Below are positions 35,042 through 43,905 of a stretch of 64,000 nucleotides of DNA, piece after piece (within the stretch, counting starts at the first letter, position 1; every line of letters starts with the position of its first letter). The stretch covers positions 10,409 through 74,408 of the forward strand of contig CALLKF010000164.1 of assembly GCA_938008535.1 (NCBI GenBank), read 5' to 3'. Origin of the DNA: an uncultured Saprospirales bacterium. Lineage in GTDB: Bacteria; Bacteroidota; Bacteroidia; Chitinophagales; JADIYW01. The notes beneath the pieces were generated by a model. It was not told where the DNA came from. It ran no database searches and saw only the letters and a program-made list of their open reading frames with translations. Made by a program: the position numbers and the translations under genes.

Positions 35042-36256
35042 CTAACTAACAATCATATTCCTTACTTCGCCGAAACCAATTTGTTTGTCGCCATTTTTGC
35101 AAACTGCACTTAGTATAGCTGTGTCTCCATCTTGTAAAAAGGTTCGTTGTTCATCACCAATATTTATTGGTTCTTTGCCGTTCCAGGTTAATTCTAACAA
35201 ACTACCAAAACTTGATTTTTCTTTACCTGAAATGGTGCCTGTTCCTAATAAATCACCTACTCGCAAATTACAGCCATTAACGGTGTGATGCGCTACTTGT
35301 TGTTCCATTGTCCAATATAAATATTTTGAATTGGTAACAGCTACAGTTGCTTTATTTTGTTTAGCAGTTTCAATTTCAAATGAAATTTCTATATCAAAAT
35401 TTAATCTTTTTTCTTCTTGCAAATATGGCAATACTTGTTGTGATTGTGTTGGTGCATCGGTAGTGAATTGTTTTAATGCTTCCATGGTTACAATCCAAGG
35501 TGAAATAGCCGTGGCAAAGTTTTTACCTAAGAATGGACCTAATGGTTGATATTCCCAACGTTGTATATCACGTGCTGAAAAATCGTTTAATAACACACAA
35601 CCAAATACATGTTCAAGCGCATTTTTGATATCGATTGGTTCGCCTAAATTATTAGATTTTCCAATAATAAAGCCTAATTCTATTTCTATATCCAACGATT
35701 TTGATTCGCTGAAAATAACGTCTTCTCCTTTTAGAATTTGTCCGTTTGGTCTATTAATATTTTGCTTAGTGGTGATAATAGAAGAACTTCTTCCGTGGTA
35801 TGCAATTGGCATGTGTTTCCAGTTGGGCAATAATGGATCCATGGTTGGACGAAACATTTTCCCAACATTAGATGCATGTTCTTCTGATGAATAAAAATCT
35901 GTGTAATCGCCAATATTTAAAGGTACATACATAATGGCTTCACTTTGTTGAAATAAGAATTGCGCATGATTTTTTGTAAAAAAATCGGATTCTTCATTAA
36001 TCAATTCTTGAATTATTTTTCTAACATACATCCAAACATCTTTCCCAAGTGCAATAAAATCATTTAATGAAGATTGATTGAAAACATTGGAGTGAATTTT
36101 ATTTTCAAAGAAACTTAATTCATACAATACTGATAAGTCTATAATTTGATTGCCAATAGCAATGCCTGCGCGTTTATGCTTTGTCGGTGTTGAAAAAATT
36201 CCATACGGTAAATTATGTATTGAAAAATGTGAGTCTGAGTCGATTTGAATATTCAT
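35042..36256 (-). CDS. fahA: Fumarylacetoacetase
   Basis: 404 residues. Final step of tyrosine degradation: splits fumarylacetoacetate into fumarate and acetoacetate. The N-terminal SH3-like domain (LPYGIFSTPTKHKRAGIAIGNQIIDL) and the FAH core (DYTDFYSSEEHASNVGKMFRP, AYHGRSSSI, DIEIELGFIIGK, LNDFSARDIQRWEYQPLGPFLGKNF) are intact, including the DFYSSExH catalytic region and the EIE metal ligands. It belongs to a minus-strand cluster with marR, hppD and hmgA; the order of transcription is hmgA, lipoprotein, hppD, marR, fahA. Confidence 0.95.
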   Translation of the reverse strand: MNIQIDSDSHFSIHNLPYGIFSTPTKHKRAGIAIGNQIIDLSVLYELSFFENKIHSNVFNQSSLNDFIALGKDVWMYVRKIIQELINEESDFFTKNHAQFLFQQSEAIMYVPLNIGDYTDFYSSEEHASNVGKMFRPTMDPLLPNWKHMPIAYHGRSSSIITTKQNINRPNGQILKGEDVIFSESKSLDIEIELGFIIGKSNNLGEPIDIKNALEHVFGCVLLNDFSARDIQRWEYQPLGPFLGKNFATAISPWIVTMEALKQFTTDAPTQSQQVLPYLQEEKRLNFDIEISFEIETAKQNKATVAVTNSKYLYWTMEQQVAHHTVNGCNLRVGDLLGTGTISGKEKSSFGSLLELTWNGKEPINIGDEQRTFLQDGDTAILSAVCKNGDKQIGFGEVRNMIVS

Positions 36257-36297
36257 ATTGTTTATTTTTTTGCAAAAAAGATTAAGTATGCAAGTTT

Positions 36298-36720
36298 TTA
36301 CTTGCTTAAGTTTTCTTTAATTTTTTTAGTGATTCGTTCGATGTGGTGAATGTCTTTTTCAGTTAGACTGTTCCATCCTTTTTTCCTGAATTCGACAACA
36401 ACTGGTAAAAGTTTCTGAATTAGTAGTTTTCCTTTTTTACTCAATGATATATTGAATTTCCGTCTGTCTTCTTTACATTCTTCACGAGTAATCAAATCTT
36501 TCTTTACTAGTAATTCGATGATGCGTGTTATAGTCGGTGCATCTTTAGCGCAATTTTCACATAAATCGACCTGATTTTGTGTGCTATGTTGATGCAACTC
36601 CAACAACACAACCCATTGGTCAACAGTGATATCTACATCGTGTTCGTTAAACTTGCGTTGCAAAGCCAGCTTTATTTTTTTGGCTGTTGATTCTAAGGTA
36701 AATCCGTAATTAAAGTCCAT
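36298..36720 (-). CDS. MarR-family transcriptional regulator
   Basis: 140 residues from Met at 36720 (MDFNYGFTLES). A frame open 12 codons further upstream runs into a hairpin and is unlikely to be translated. A winged helix-turn-helix is visible: VDQWVVLLELHQHSTQNQVDLCENCAKDAPTITRIIELLVKKDLI (recognition helix) and REECKEDRRKFNISLSKKG (wing, DRR). Its place inside the tyrosine-catabolism cluster suggests that it controls hppD, hmgA and fahA in response to an aromatic intermediate, which is an inference. A strong inverted repeat lies just upstream. Confidence 0.88.
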   Translation of the reverse strand: MDFNYGFTLESTAKKIKLALQRKFNEHDVDITVDQWVVLLELHQHSTQNQVDLCENCAKDAPTITRIIELLVKKDLITREECKEDRRKFNISLSKKGKLLIQKLLPVVVEFRKKGWNSLTEKDIHHIERITKKIKENLSK

Positions 36721-36722
36721 AT

Positions 36723-36789
36723 TAGTCGTAAGTTGTAAGTCCTGAGTTGTGAGCAAATCTTAAGACTTTCTGCTCACAACTTACGACTA
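36723..36789. repeat. Inverted repeat with alternative arms between hppD and marR
   Basis: The right arm (TGCTCACAACTTACGACTA, 36771-36789, overlapping the hppD stop codon) can pair with either of two left segments: TAGTCGTAAGTTGT (36723-36736) or GTTGTGAGCA (36746-36755). It could act as an attenuator, a processing site or a MarR operator. The same ACTTACGACT word recurs in other intergenic gaps of the window, so it may instead be part of a dispersed repeat family. Confidence 0.6.
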
Positions 36790-37947
36790 TAAAGTTCCTC
36801 TTTTTTCTTGTTCTCTTTCAATAGATTCAAATAATGCTTTGAAATTTCCTGCTCCAAAACCTTTCGCACCCATTCTTTGTATGATTTCAAAAAACAAGGT
36901 TGGTCGGTCTTCCACAGGTTTGGTGAAAATCTGCAATAGATAACCATCTTCATCAGCATCTACTAGTATAGCCAGCTTTTCTAACACAGCAATATCTTCT
37001 TTCATAATGCTCATATGTTCGCCTAAGCGCGCTGGAATTTCTTCGTAATAGGCATGTGGTGGTGCGCTTAAAAACTCAACACCACGTGCACGCAATTGTG
37101 TTACCGTTGAAATAATATCATCGGTAGCGACTGCAATGTGTTGCACGCCTGAACCTTCATAAAAATCTAGATATTCCTCAATTTGTGATTTCTTTTTACC
37201 TTCTGCTGGCTCATTAATTGGAAATTTAATTCTACCATTTCCATTGCTCATTACTTTACTCATCAGTGCAGAATATTCGGTATGAATTTGTTTATCATCA
37301 AACGATAAAAAGTTTACAAAACCCATTACATCTTCGTACCATTTTACCCAAATATTCATTTCATTCCAGCCAACATTGCCTACCATGTGGTCAATAAATT
37401 TTAATCCAACAGACGTTGGATTATAATCAGATTTCCAAGGTTGATAGCCAGGTAAAAATGTACCAGTATAATTTTTGCGTTCTACAAAAATATGCACGGT
37501 ATCGCTATACGTATAAATTCCAGAACGCACTACTTCACCAAACTCATCTTTTTCTAAGGTTGGCTGCATGAACGGTTTAGCACCACGCTTGGTGGTTTCT
37601 TCAAATGATTTGGCAGCATCATCTACCCAAAGTGCTATGACTTTTACACCATCACCGTGTTTGGCTAAATGTGTATTTAATGGTGAATCTGAAGTTAATG
37701 GTGTGGTAAGTACTAGTCTAATTTTATCTTGTTTCAGCACATAAGATGCTTTGTCGCGAACACCAGTTTCCAAACCTGCGTATGCTAAGGATTGAAAGCC
37801 GAATGCTGTTTTATAAAAATGTGCAGCTTGCTTTGCATTTCCTACATAAAACTCGACATAATCGGTTCCTAATAACGGTAAAAAATCTTGTGCACCATCG
37901 AAGATTTTTTCGAGTCCGTATTCTACATTTTTAATTTCTGTTGACAT
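36787..37947 (-). CDS. hppD: 4-hydroxyphenylpyruvate dioxygenase
   Basis: 386 residues. Converts 4-hydroxyphenylpyruvate to homogentisate with Fe(II) and O2. Two vicinal-oxygen-chelate halves are present; the iron ligands are His in LKFIDHMVGNV (about 174), His in GVQHIAVATDDI (about 259) and Glu in RPTLFFEIIQRMG (about 363). The C-terminal GFGAGNFKALFESIEREQEKRG is the usual tail that closes the active site. It is downstream of hmgA and a small lipoprotein gene on the same strand. Confidence 0.96.
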   Translation of the reverse strand: MSTEIKNVEYGLEKIFDGAQDFLPLLGTDYVEFYVGNAKQAAHFYKTAFGFQSLAYAGLETGVRDKASYVLKQDKIRLVLTTPLTSDSPLNTHLAKHGDGVKVIALWVDDAAKSFEETTKRGAKPFMQPTLEKDEFGEVVRSGIYTYSDTVHIFVERKNYTGTFLPGYQPWKSDYNPTSVGLKFIDHMVGNVGWNEMNIWVKWYEDVMGFVNFLSFDDKQIHTEYSALMSKVMSNGNGRIKFPINEPAEGKKKSQIEEYLDFYEGSGVQHIAVATDDIISTVTQLRARGVEFLSAPPHAYYEEIPARLGEHMSIMKEDIAVLEKLAILVDADEDGYLLQIFTKPVEDRPTLFFEIIQRMGAKGFGAGNFKALFESIEREQEKRGTL

Positions 37948-37984
37948 ATATTTTAATTTGATAATTAGCTAATTTTGAAATGAT

Positions 37985-38530
37985 TTAAACATTTCCATAA
38001 ATATTTTTTATTTTATCATTTTCTACTTCAATAATAAATTCATGTTCAACATCTGATTCAAATTGGTATGATACCTTATATGAATTGCTATCAATTTCAA
38101 TCTCTTGTGGAATATAAATACATGCAAGATTATACTTGTTTAATATCTTTTTAATTTTTAAAGGATTTGGAAATAATTCTTCAAAATCATTCTTAGATAA
38201 TTTATTGCTATTATAATTAGCTCCTTCTATATAATAAGGGTATGCTTTTTTGTAGTCATTATACAAAGCAATCTTAATAGTATCATTTAATTTTGAAACT
38301 ATATATAGTGTATTTTTCAGTTTTTCTTTTTGCTTTTCTGTTGGTTTTATTTGAATAGAATCTAAGTCATAAAAAACAGAAATTGAATCATTTTTGAAAT
38401 AGATTTGTTCAACAAAAAAATTTCTTTTTTTAATATTTTTATTATTGCTATTTGAAGTAAATGAACAAGCAACTATTGATATAAGTATCAAAACTAAGAA
38501 AGAATATTTTATTTTAATTTTCATTATCAA
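37985..38530 (-). CDS. Hypothetical lipoprotein inside the tyrosine-catabolism cluster
   Basis: 181 residues. The signal peptide ends in a lipobox (SIVACS; Cys near 22), so the product is probably lipid-anchored. The rest is Lys/Asn-rich and soluble, with no family I recognise. Translation could start at Met1 or Met3. It lies between hmgA and hppD in the same orientation. Its AT-rich coding and lack of any link to aromatic metabolism suggest an inserted accessory gene, but this is not proven. Confidence 0.65.
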   Translation of the reverse strand: MIMKIKIKYSFLVLILISIVACSFTSNSNNKNIKKRNFFVEQIYFKNDSISVFYDLDSIQIKPTEKQKEKLKNTLYIVSKLNDTIKIALYNDYKKAYPYYIEGANYNSNKLSKNDFEELFPNPLKIKKILNKYNLACIYIPQEIEIDSNSYKVSYQFESDVEHEFIIEVENDKIKNIYGNV

Positions 38531-38555
38531 ATTCGCTAATTACCAAATTATCTCA

Positions 38556-39713
38556 TTACTCAACCCAGCTTTTATAATATTTTCCATCGTCAATTTTCAT
38601 CGCTTCTTCTGTTACCATTAATGGTCTAAAAGTATCTATCATTACGGCTAATTCCTGTGTTTCTTTTTGTCCGATGCTGCGTTCCATAGCACCAGGTGCC
38701 GGTCCGTGCGGAATACCTTTTGGATGCAGTGTTATATGGCCTTGTTCGATATTGTTTCTGCTCATAAAATCACCATCCACATAATACAATAATTCATCAC
38801 TATCTATATTACTATGGTTATAAGGCGCTGGTATTGCCTGCGGATGATAATCATACAACCTTGGTACAAATGAGCAAACCACTAATGCGTTGGTTTCAAA
38901 TGTTTGATGTACTGGTGGTGGTTGATGCACACGACCTGTTATTGGCTCAAAATTATGAATGCTAAATCCAAACGGAAAATTATAGCCATCCCAACCAACT
39001 ACATCAAACGGATGCGTTGCATACACGAACTCGTGCAGCACGTTTTGTTTTTTTATTTTGATAATAAAATCGCCTTTCTCATCGTGTGTTTCTAATTGAG
39101 TTGGCAACTTTAAATCGCGTTCGCAAAATGGTGCATGTTCTAATAATTGACCAGATGAACTTTTATATCGTTTAGGTGTGTGAATAGGCGCAAAAGATTC
39201 CATAAATAATAATCGGTTATCTTCTGTGTTAAATTCTATTTGATAAATCATACCACGCGGAATGATGAGATAATCGCCGTACTCAAATGGAATATTTCCC
39301 ATAAATGTGCGCAAAGTTCCAGTGCCTCTGTGAATGAAAATCATTTCATCTGCATCAGCATTTTTATAGAAATAAGTAGTTAAAGATTTGCGTGGTGCAG
39401 CCAACCCTATAGTACAATCGTTGTTTACAAAAAGTGTTTTTCTGCTGTCTAAAAAATCATTTTCTGTCAGAATATTAAATCCTTTTAACAGCAATGATTT
39501 TATATTTTTCTCAACAGCAATCCTTGGCGTAACATCTTTAGAAGATAAGATTTCTTTTACCTGTGTTGGTCGATGTATATGATACAACAGCGACGAATGG
39601 CTATGAAAACCTTCGGTGCCGAACAATTGTTCGTAGTGGTGTTTGCCATTTTCTGACTGAAAAACAACATGTCGTTTTTGAGGGAATTTTCCGATTTTGT
39701 GATAGATTGGCAT
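38556..39713 (-). CDS. hmgA: Homogentisate 1,2-dioxygenase
   Basis: 385 residues. Opens the homogentisate ring to maleylacetoacetate using Fe(II). Cupin-type motifs visible include FIHRGTGTLRTFMGNIPFEYGDYLIIPRGMIYQIEF and the metal-binding region PPVHQTFETNALVVCSFVPR...HGPAPGAMERSIG. The length is shorter than the ~430-residue human enzyme but normal for the Bacteroidota type. It is the first gene of the tyrosine cluster. The maleylacetoacetate isomerase expected between hmgA and fahA is not in the window. Confidence 0.93.
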   Translation of the reverse strand: MPIYHKIGKFPQKRHVVFQSENGKHHYEQLFGTEGFHSHSSLLYHIHRPTQVKEILSSKDVTPRIAVEKNIKSLLLKGFNILTENDFLDSRKTLFVNNDCTIGLAAPRKSLTTYFYKNADADEMIFIHRGTGTLRTFMGNIPFEYGDYLIIPRGMIYQIEFNTEDNRLLFMESFAPIHTPKRYKSSSGQLLEHAPFCERDLKLPTQLETHDEKGDFIIKIKKQNVLHEFVYATHPFDVVGWDGYNFPFGFSIHNFEPITGRVHQPPPVHQTFETNALVVCSFVPRLYDYHPQAIPAPYNHSNIDSDELLYYVDGDFMSRNNIEQGHITLHPKGIPHGPAPGAMERSIGQKETQELAVMIDTFRPLMVTEEAMKIDDGKYYKSWVE

Positions 39714-39816
39714 ATTTTTAATTTAATAATTGAAATAATATAGCAATGTAACAATGCTTAAAGGTTATAATATTTCTGCATCTCATTATTACATTTTAAA
39801 TTACTTCATTGTTACG

Positions 39817-41046
39817 TTAACTTAGTTCTTCAATAGCAATTTGCAATGCATTTCTTGAAATAAATCGGTTGTTACTATCTTTTTGATGTACTTTTTCTAA
39901 TGCTTTATAAATCACTTTCGATACATCTTGAAAAATAGCGTCATCTGTAATTTTTACATTTTTTCCCATTAAAAAAGCAAACACACGAGCCATACCGCAA
40001 TTTGCAATAAAATCTGGTATCACGGCTAAATTCTCATCTGCTTTATTTAAAATTTTTCCATAAAAAATTTCAGGATCATTGAATGAAACATTGGCTCCAG
40101 AAGAAATTACTTCAACGCCAGCTTTAATCAGTTCATCTAAGTTGTTTTCATTTACAAAACGTGAACCTGCACATGGAACAAAAATATCAGCTTTCGTTTT
40201 CCAGAACTCGGTTTGTGCTTGCTCAAACGGAATTAAATTTGGATGTGTGAGTTTGTTATTTTTTCTATTTAGAAAGAGCTTTTTGACTTGTTCAAAATCC
40301 AAACCATCATCATCAATCAGAGCGCCTGTGATATCAATAATTGCTGTAATCTTCGCGCCTTGTTGTGCTAAAAAATAGGCTGCTGCAGCACCAACATTTC
40401 CGAAACCTTGTATGGTTGCTTTTTTGCCAATTAAGTTCTCCTTTTTATACAATTGATAATAATGTTTCACCGATTCAGCAACTCCATATCCAGTAATCAT
40501 ATCAGCTACTAGATAACCTTCTTTTTTAGATGGCGTATAATCTTCATCTTCAATTAATTTAGAAACACCAACACGCAGTTGTCCTATTTTATTGATTTTA
40601 TCTCGTTCTTTTGGATGATAATGACCATTCACAATGCCTTCTTGCGGATGCCAAATGCCATATTCTTCTGTAATAGGAATTACTTCATGGATTTCATCTA
40701 CATTCATGTCACCACCGGTTCCGTAATAACTCTTTAAGATTGGAGCTACTGCTTTAAACCAGCGTTCTAATACTTCTTTTTTTCTTGGATCATTTGGGTC
40801 GAAATTGATACCTGATTTTGCACCACCAATATCTGGTCCTGAAACAGAAAACTTAATTTCCATGGTTTTTGCGAGAGAAACAACTTCGTGTTTGGTTAAA
40901 CCTTTGCGCATGCGTGTGCCACCACCAGCTGCACCACCACGCAATGAATTAATAACTAACCAACCTTGAGCATCGGTTTTAGAATCGTTCCATTCAAAGA
41001 CGATTTCTGGATTTTTTTCTTCAAATGGTTTTATAAAATCAGACAT
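39817..41046 (-). CDS. Glutamate/leucine/phenylalanine/valine dehydrogenase family protein
   Basis: 409 residues. The amino-acid dehydrogenase fold is clear: substrate-binding RGGAAGGGTRMRKGLT...LAKTMEIKFSVSGPDIGGAKSGIN (with the catalytic Lys region), GGDMNVDE, and the NAD(P)-binding Rossmann segment ATIQGFGNVGAAAAYFLAQQGAKI (about 214-237). It reversibly deaminates an amino acid to a 2-oxo acid. Bacteroidota proteins of this length are usually called NAD-dependent Glu/Leu/Phe/Val dehydrogenases, and I cannot fix the substrate. The neighbouring aromatic-catabolism cluster makes a branched-chain or aromatic role conceivable. Confidence 0.9.
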   Translation of the reverse strand: MSDFIKPFEEKNPEIVFEWNDSKTDAQGWLVINSLRGGAAGGGTRMRKGLTKHEVVSLAKTMEIKFSVSGPDIGGAKSGINFDPNDPRKKEVLERWFKAVAPILKSYYGTGGDMNVDEIHEVIPITEEYGIWHPQEGIVNGHYHPKERDKINKIGQLRVGVSKLIEDEDYTPSKKEGYLVADMITGYGVAESVKHYYQLYKKENLIGKKATIQGFGNVGAAAAYFLAQQGAKITAIIDITGALIDDDGLDFEQVKKLFLNRKNNKLTHPNLIPFEQAQTEFWKTKADIFVPCAGSRFVNENNLDELIKAGVEVISSGANVSFNDPEIFYGKILNKADENLAVIPDFIANCGMARVFAFLMGKNVKITDDAIFQDVSKVIYKALEKVHQKDSNNRFISRNALQIAIEELS

Positions 41047-41220
41047 AAAGGATTGAACTTTGAGAAATTAGAATTGAGCTTTATAAAATAAAGATACAAT
41101 ATTAGTTGTTATGGCAACTAATTTTTTTTGGATTATTTTTTTCAATTTAATATTTTATCGCACTACGAATATCATGAAACAAAACGTCAAAAAACAAAAT
41201 AAAAAATCGATATTTGCAAT

Positions 41221-41799
41221 ATGTTTAAATGGATATTCTTACAGTTATTTAAGTTAAAAGGTTGGAAATTGAACACCAATACTATTTACAATTACAAGCA
41301 ATCAGTTGTAATAGCAGCACCGCACACTTCCAATTGGGATGGCGTATTAATGGTTGCCGCTTTTGACATCATGAAACTGCCAATCAAATTTACGTTAAAA
41401 AAAGAATGGTTTCGTTTTCCATTTGGAAAAATTGCCCGAGCAATGGGTGGCATTGCAATCGACAGAACACCGAAAAAAGCTGGTGAGGCAAGACCAAGTA
41501 TGACGGAAGCAATTGCCAATCTTTTTAAAGAAAATGAAATTTTGCATATTGCATTTACACCAGAAGGAACACGCTCGTTAAGAACGGAATGGAAAATGGG
41601 TTTTTATCATGCTGCAAAAATGGCAAATGTGCCTATTTTATTAGGTTATTTAGATTATAAAGATAAAATTGCTGGTATCGGAAAAGTGATTATTCCATCC
41701 GATAATATGGAGCAGGATTTGCGAGAAATTATGGCATTTTATAAAGATATTTCTGGCTGTCATCCTGAAAAATTTAGTGTTGATTTAAGGTACATTTAA
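41221..41799 (+). CDS. 1-acylglycerol-3-phosphate acyltransferase-like protein, copy 1
   Basis: 192 residues of the PlsC/lysophosphatidate acyltransferase family. The HX4D acyl-transfer motif is HTSNWD (about 36-41); later PEGTRSLR forms the glycerol-phosphate-binding EGTR motif. It is probably a membrane-associated acyltransferase of phospholipid or aminolipid synthesis. A second, 194-residue paralogue lies 73 bp downstream on the same strand, so this is a tandem duplication. Confidence 0.87.
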   Translation: MFKWIFLQLFKLKGWKLNTNTIYNYKQSVVIAAPHTSNWDGVLMVAAFDIMKLPIKFTLKKEWFRFPFGKIARAMGGIAIDRTPKKAGEARPSMTEAIANLFKENEILHIAFTPEGTRSLRTEWKMGFYHAAKMANVPILLGYLDYKDKIAGIGKVIIPSDNMEQDLREIMAFYKDISGCHPEKFSVDLRYI

Positions 41800-41847
41800 G
41801 AGTAACAAGTTATAAGTAGTAAGGAAAAAAGTTAGTTATTTTACTTT

Positions 41848-41855
41848 TACCTTTG
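41848..41855 (+). promoter_or_regulatory. -7 box for the second acyltransferase
   Basis: TACCTTTG matches the TAnnTTTG consensus and lies 17 bp before the ATG at 41873. It implies that the second paralogue can be transcribed on its own. Confidence 0.5.
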
Positions 41856-41872
41856 CGCTTTAATTATAAGAT

Positions 41873-42457
41873 ATGCTTAAAATAATTTCTCGATTAATTT
41901 TATTGGTTAAAGGTTGGACGTATAATGTAGATGCGCTAAAAACTTTAGATAAATGTGTGTTGATTGTTGCACCACACACTTCGGCTTGGGACATGGCAAT
42001 AGGTAAAGCCATATTTGTATTGGCAAAAGTTCCTGCAAAAATTGCCATAAAGAAAGAAGCATTTTTTTGGCCTTTGAATTGGGTTTTGCGCTACTTAGGC
42101 GGATTTCCGATTGACAGAACACCTAAAGACGGCACCAAACAGCGATTAAGTTTAACAGATGCTTTGGTATATTCTGTAAAAAAAGAGAAAAAAATATGTT
42201 TAGTAATTACACCTGAAGGTTCGCGTGGAAAACGCAAGCAATGGAAAACAGGTTTTTATCATATAGCAGTAAAAGCGCAAGTACCGATTGCTTTAGGTTA
42301 TTTGGATTTTGACGTGAAAGAAGGAATCGTTGACAAAATTTTTTACCCAACTGGTGATATGGATAAAGATATGCGTGAAATAATGGATTATTACAAAGAT
42401 AAAACGCATTTAGGAAAATATCCGAACCGTTGTGTAACAGATGAGCGTTGGTCTTGA
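41873..42457 (+). CDS. 1-acylglycerol-3-phosphate acyltransferase-like protein, copy 2
   Basis: 194 residues, a paralogue of the preceding gene with the same layout: HX4D in HTSAWD (about 38-43), PEGSRGKRKQWKTGFYH, and the shared C-terminal DMDKDMREIMDYYKD (compare NMEQDLREIMAFYKD in copy 1). The divergence is large, so the duplication is not recent. It probably acylates a lysolipid with different specificity. It converges with rnhB (2-bp gap). Confidence 0.87.
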   Translation: MLKIISRLILLVKGWTYNVDALKTLDKCVLIVAPHTSAWDMAIGKAIFVLAKVPAKIAIKKEAFFWPLNWVLRYLGGFPIDRTPKDGTKQRLSLTDALVYSVKKEKKICLVITPEGSRGKRKQWKTGFYHIAVKAQVPIALGYLDFDVKEGIVDKIFYPTGDMDKDMREIMDYYKDKTHLGKYPNRCVTDERWS

Positions 42458-42459
42458 GT

Positions 42460-43056
42460 TTAAAACAATGTCACTATTTCTGGTTTCAATAATTGGAAAG
42501 TATGTCGATGATATATACAACTACCAAATTCTTTTACAGCATTTCTGTGTGCAATAGTTGGATAACCTTTGTTTTTTTGCCAATTATAATCTGGAAATTC
42601 GTCATGCATTTTTTCCATGAGTTCATCACGATAAGTTTTTGCTAAAATAGAAGCTGACGCAATTTCTATATAAGTAGAATCACCTTTTATAATAGTTTGA
42701 TGTGCTATATTTTTATAAGGTTTAAAACGATTTCCATCTATCAATAATAATGTAGGTTGCTTTTTTAATTGATCTATAGCTTGATGCATCGCTAAATACG
42801 TTGCTTGTAAAATATTGACTTCATCAATTTTATGATTATCGATAATTCCAACACCAAAAGCAATGGCGTTTTCTTCAATAATGGGTCGTAATTCATTGCG
42901 TTGTTTTTCGGTTAATTGCTTGGAATCGTTTAAAAAATCGTGTTTAAATTTTTTAGGTAAGATAACTGCGGCTGCTACCACAGGACCAGCAATGCAACCG
43001 CGACCAGCTTCATCTACGCCACAAATAATTTTAGTTGATGGAAAATGTTGTAACAC
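42460..43056 (-). CDS. rnhB: Ribonuclease HII
   Basis: 198 residues. Removes RNA from RNA:DNA hybrids, including single misinserted ribonucleotides. The DEG active-site motif is at CGVDEAGRGCIAGPVVAAAVIL (about 12-33; Asp15, Glu16). Other catalytic acidic residues fall in LLIDGNRF and ASILAKTYRDELM. Length is normal. It converges with the acyltransferase gene and is divergent from dtd. Confidence 0.96.
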   Translation of the reverse strand: MLQHFPSTKIICGVDEAGRGCIAGPVVAAAVILPKKFKHDFLNDSKQLTEKQRNELRPIIEENAIAFGVGIIDNHKIDEVNILQATYLAMHQAIDQLKKQPTLLLIDGNRFKPYKNIAHQTIIKGDSTYIEIASASILAKTYRDELMEKMHDEFPDYNWQKNKGYPTIAHRNAVKEFGSCIYHRHTFQLLKPEIVTLF

Positions 43057-43153
43057 TTCTTTGAATTTTCACTACGCAAGTTAAATAGTTTATGAGAATT
43101 TTAATCAAAAAATCTTTCTATCTTGATTCGATAAATCATTCATTAATAAAAAT

Positions 43154-43606
43154 ATGCGCATCATACTTCAACGAGTTACAAGCTGCTCTGTAACTATCGA
43201 TCAAAAACTAAAAAGCCAAATCGGAAACGGCTTATTAGTTCTTTTAGGAATAGAAGAAAACGATACTGAAACGGACATCGAATGGTTAGTAAAAAAAATT
43301 GTTCAGATGCGTATTTTTTCAGATGAAGTCGGTAAAATGAATTTGTCTGTTAAAGATATAGATGGTGATATTTTAATAGTTTCACAATTTACTTTGTTCG
43401 CTTCTACTAAAAAAGGAAATCGACCTAGTTTTACGCGCTCTGCAAAACCAGAAATAGCGATTCCTCTCTATGAAAAATTTATTATCGAAACAGAAAAAAA
43501 ATTCGGTAAAAAAATACAAACTGGAACATTTGGAGCCGATATGAAAGTGCAAATTTTAAATGACGGACCTGTTACCATCATAATCGACAGCAAACAAGCC
43601 GAATAG
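43154..43606 (+). CDS. dtd: D-aminoacyl-tRNA deacylase
   Basis: 150 residues. Hydrolyses D-amino acids (and Gly mis-attached to tRNA-Ala) from tRNAs. MRIILQRVTSCSVTI begins the fold; SQFTLFASTKKGNRPSF (about 78-94) carries the SQFTL active-site motif, and LNDGPVTIIIDS (about 136-147) carries the cross-subunit GP motif (Gly-cisPro). The length is standard. It stands alone upstream of the nrdBA region. Confidence 0.96.
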   Translation: MRIILQRVTSCSVTIDQKLKSQIGNGLLVLLGIEENDTETDIEWLVKKIVQMRIFSDEVGKMNLSVKDIDGDILIVSQFTLFASTKKGNRPSFTRSAKPEIAIPLYEKFIIETEKKFGKKIQTGTFGADMKVQILNDGPVTIIIDSKQAE

Positions 43607-43905
43607 TCAAATTGTATTTTTTTTCATTCCGACAAGCACAATTTTCATTTTTTTTTCACGTTCTGTACACATCCTTGTTGAAATTTTGTTTTTGTGTTGG
43701 TATTGATGTTAATCAATTAAAAATCAACGCATAATTGATTATTCACATATCCAATAAACAGCGTGTGGAAAAGTTAAAATAGGGTTTTTAAAATGATTGA
43801 AGTAGCTTTAAAGAGTCGAAAGGCATAAAAACACAAAAAACACCTTTTATATAAAAAATATTAAATCGTTTTAAACTTTTTAATTAAAAAAGAAAAAACA
43901 CTAGC
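43607..43905. promoter_or_regulatory. nrdB upstream region with a candidate operator
   Basis: This gap is very AT-rich and encodes no gene. The clearest element is a perfect inverted repeat, AATCAATTA (43711-43719) with TAATTGATT (43732-43740), which could be a regulator site for nrdB. A TGTGGAAAA word (about 43764-43772) is one change from a DnaA box complement, which is weak evidence. I see no good NrdR-box pair and no riboswitch. Confidence 0.3.

Noticed and set aside
43764..43772. DnaA box upstream of nrdB
   Set aside because: TGTGGAAAA differs by one base from the consensus complement and stands alone in AT-rich DNA, where such matches arise by chance.
43607..43905. NrdR boxes or a cobalamin riboswitch before nrdB
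   Set aside because: No paired NrdR-like boxes and no B12-box sequence are visible; only an unrelated inverted repeat is present.
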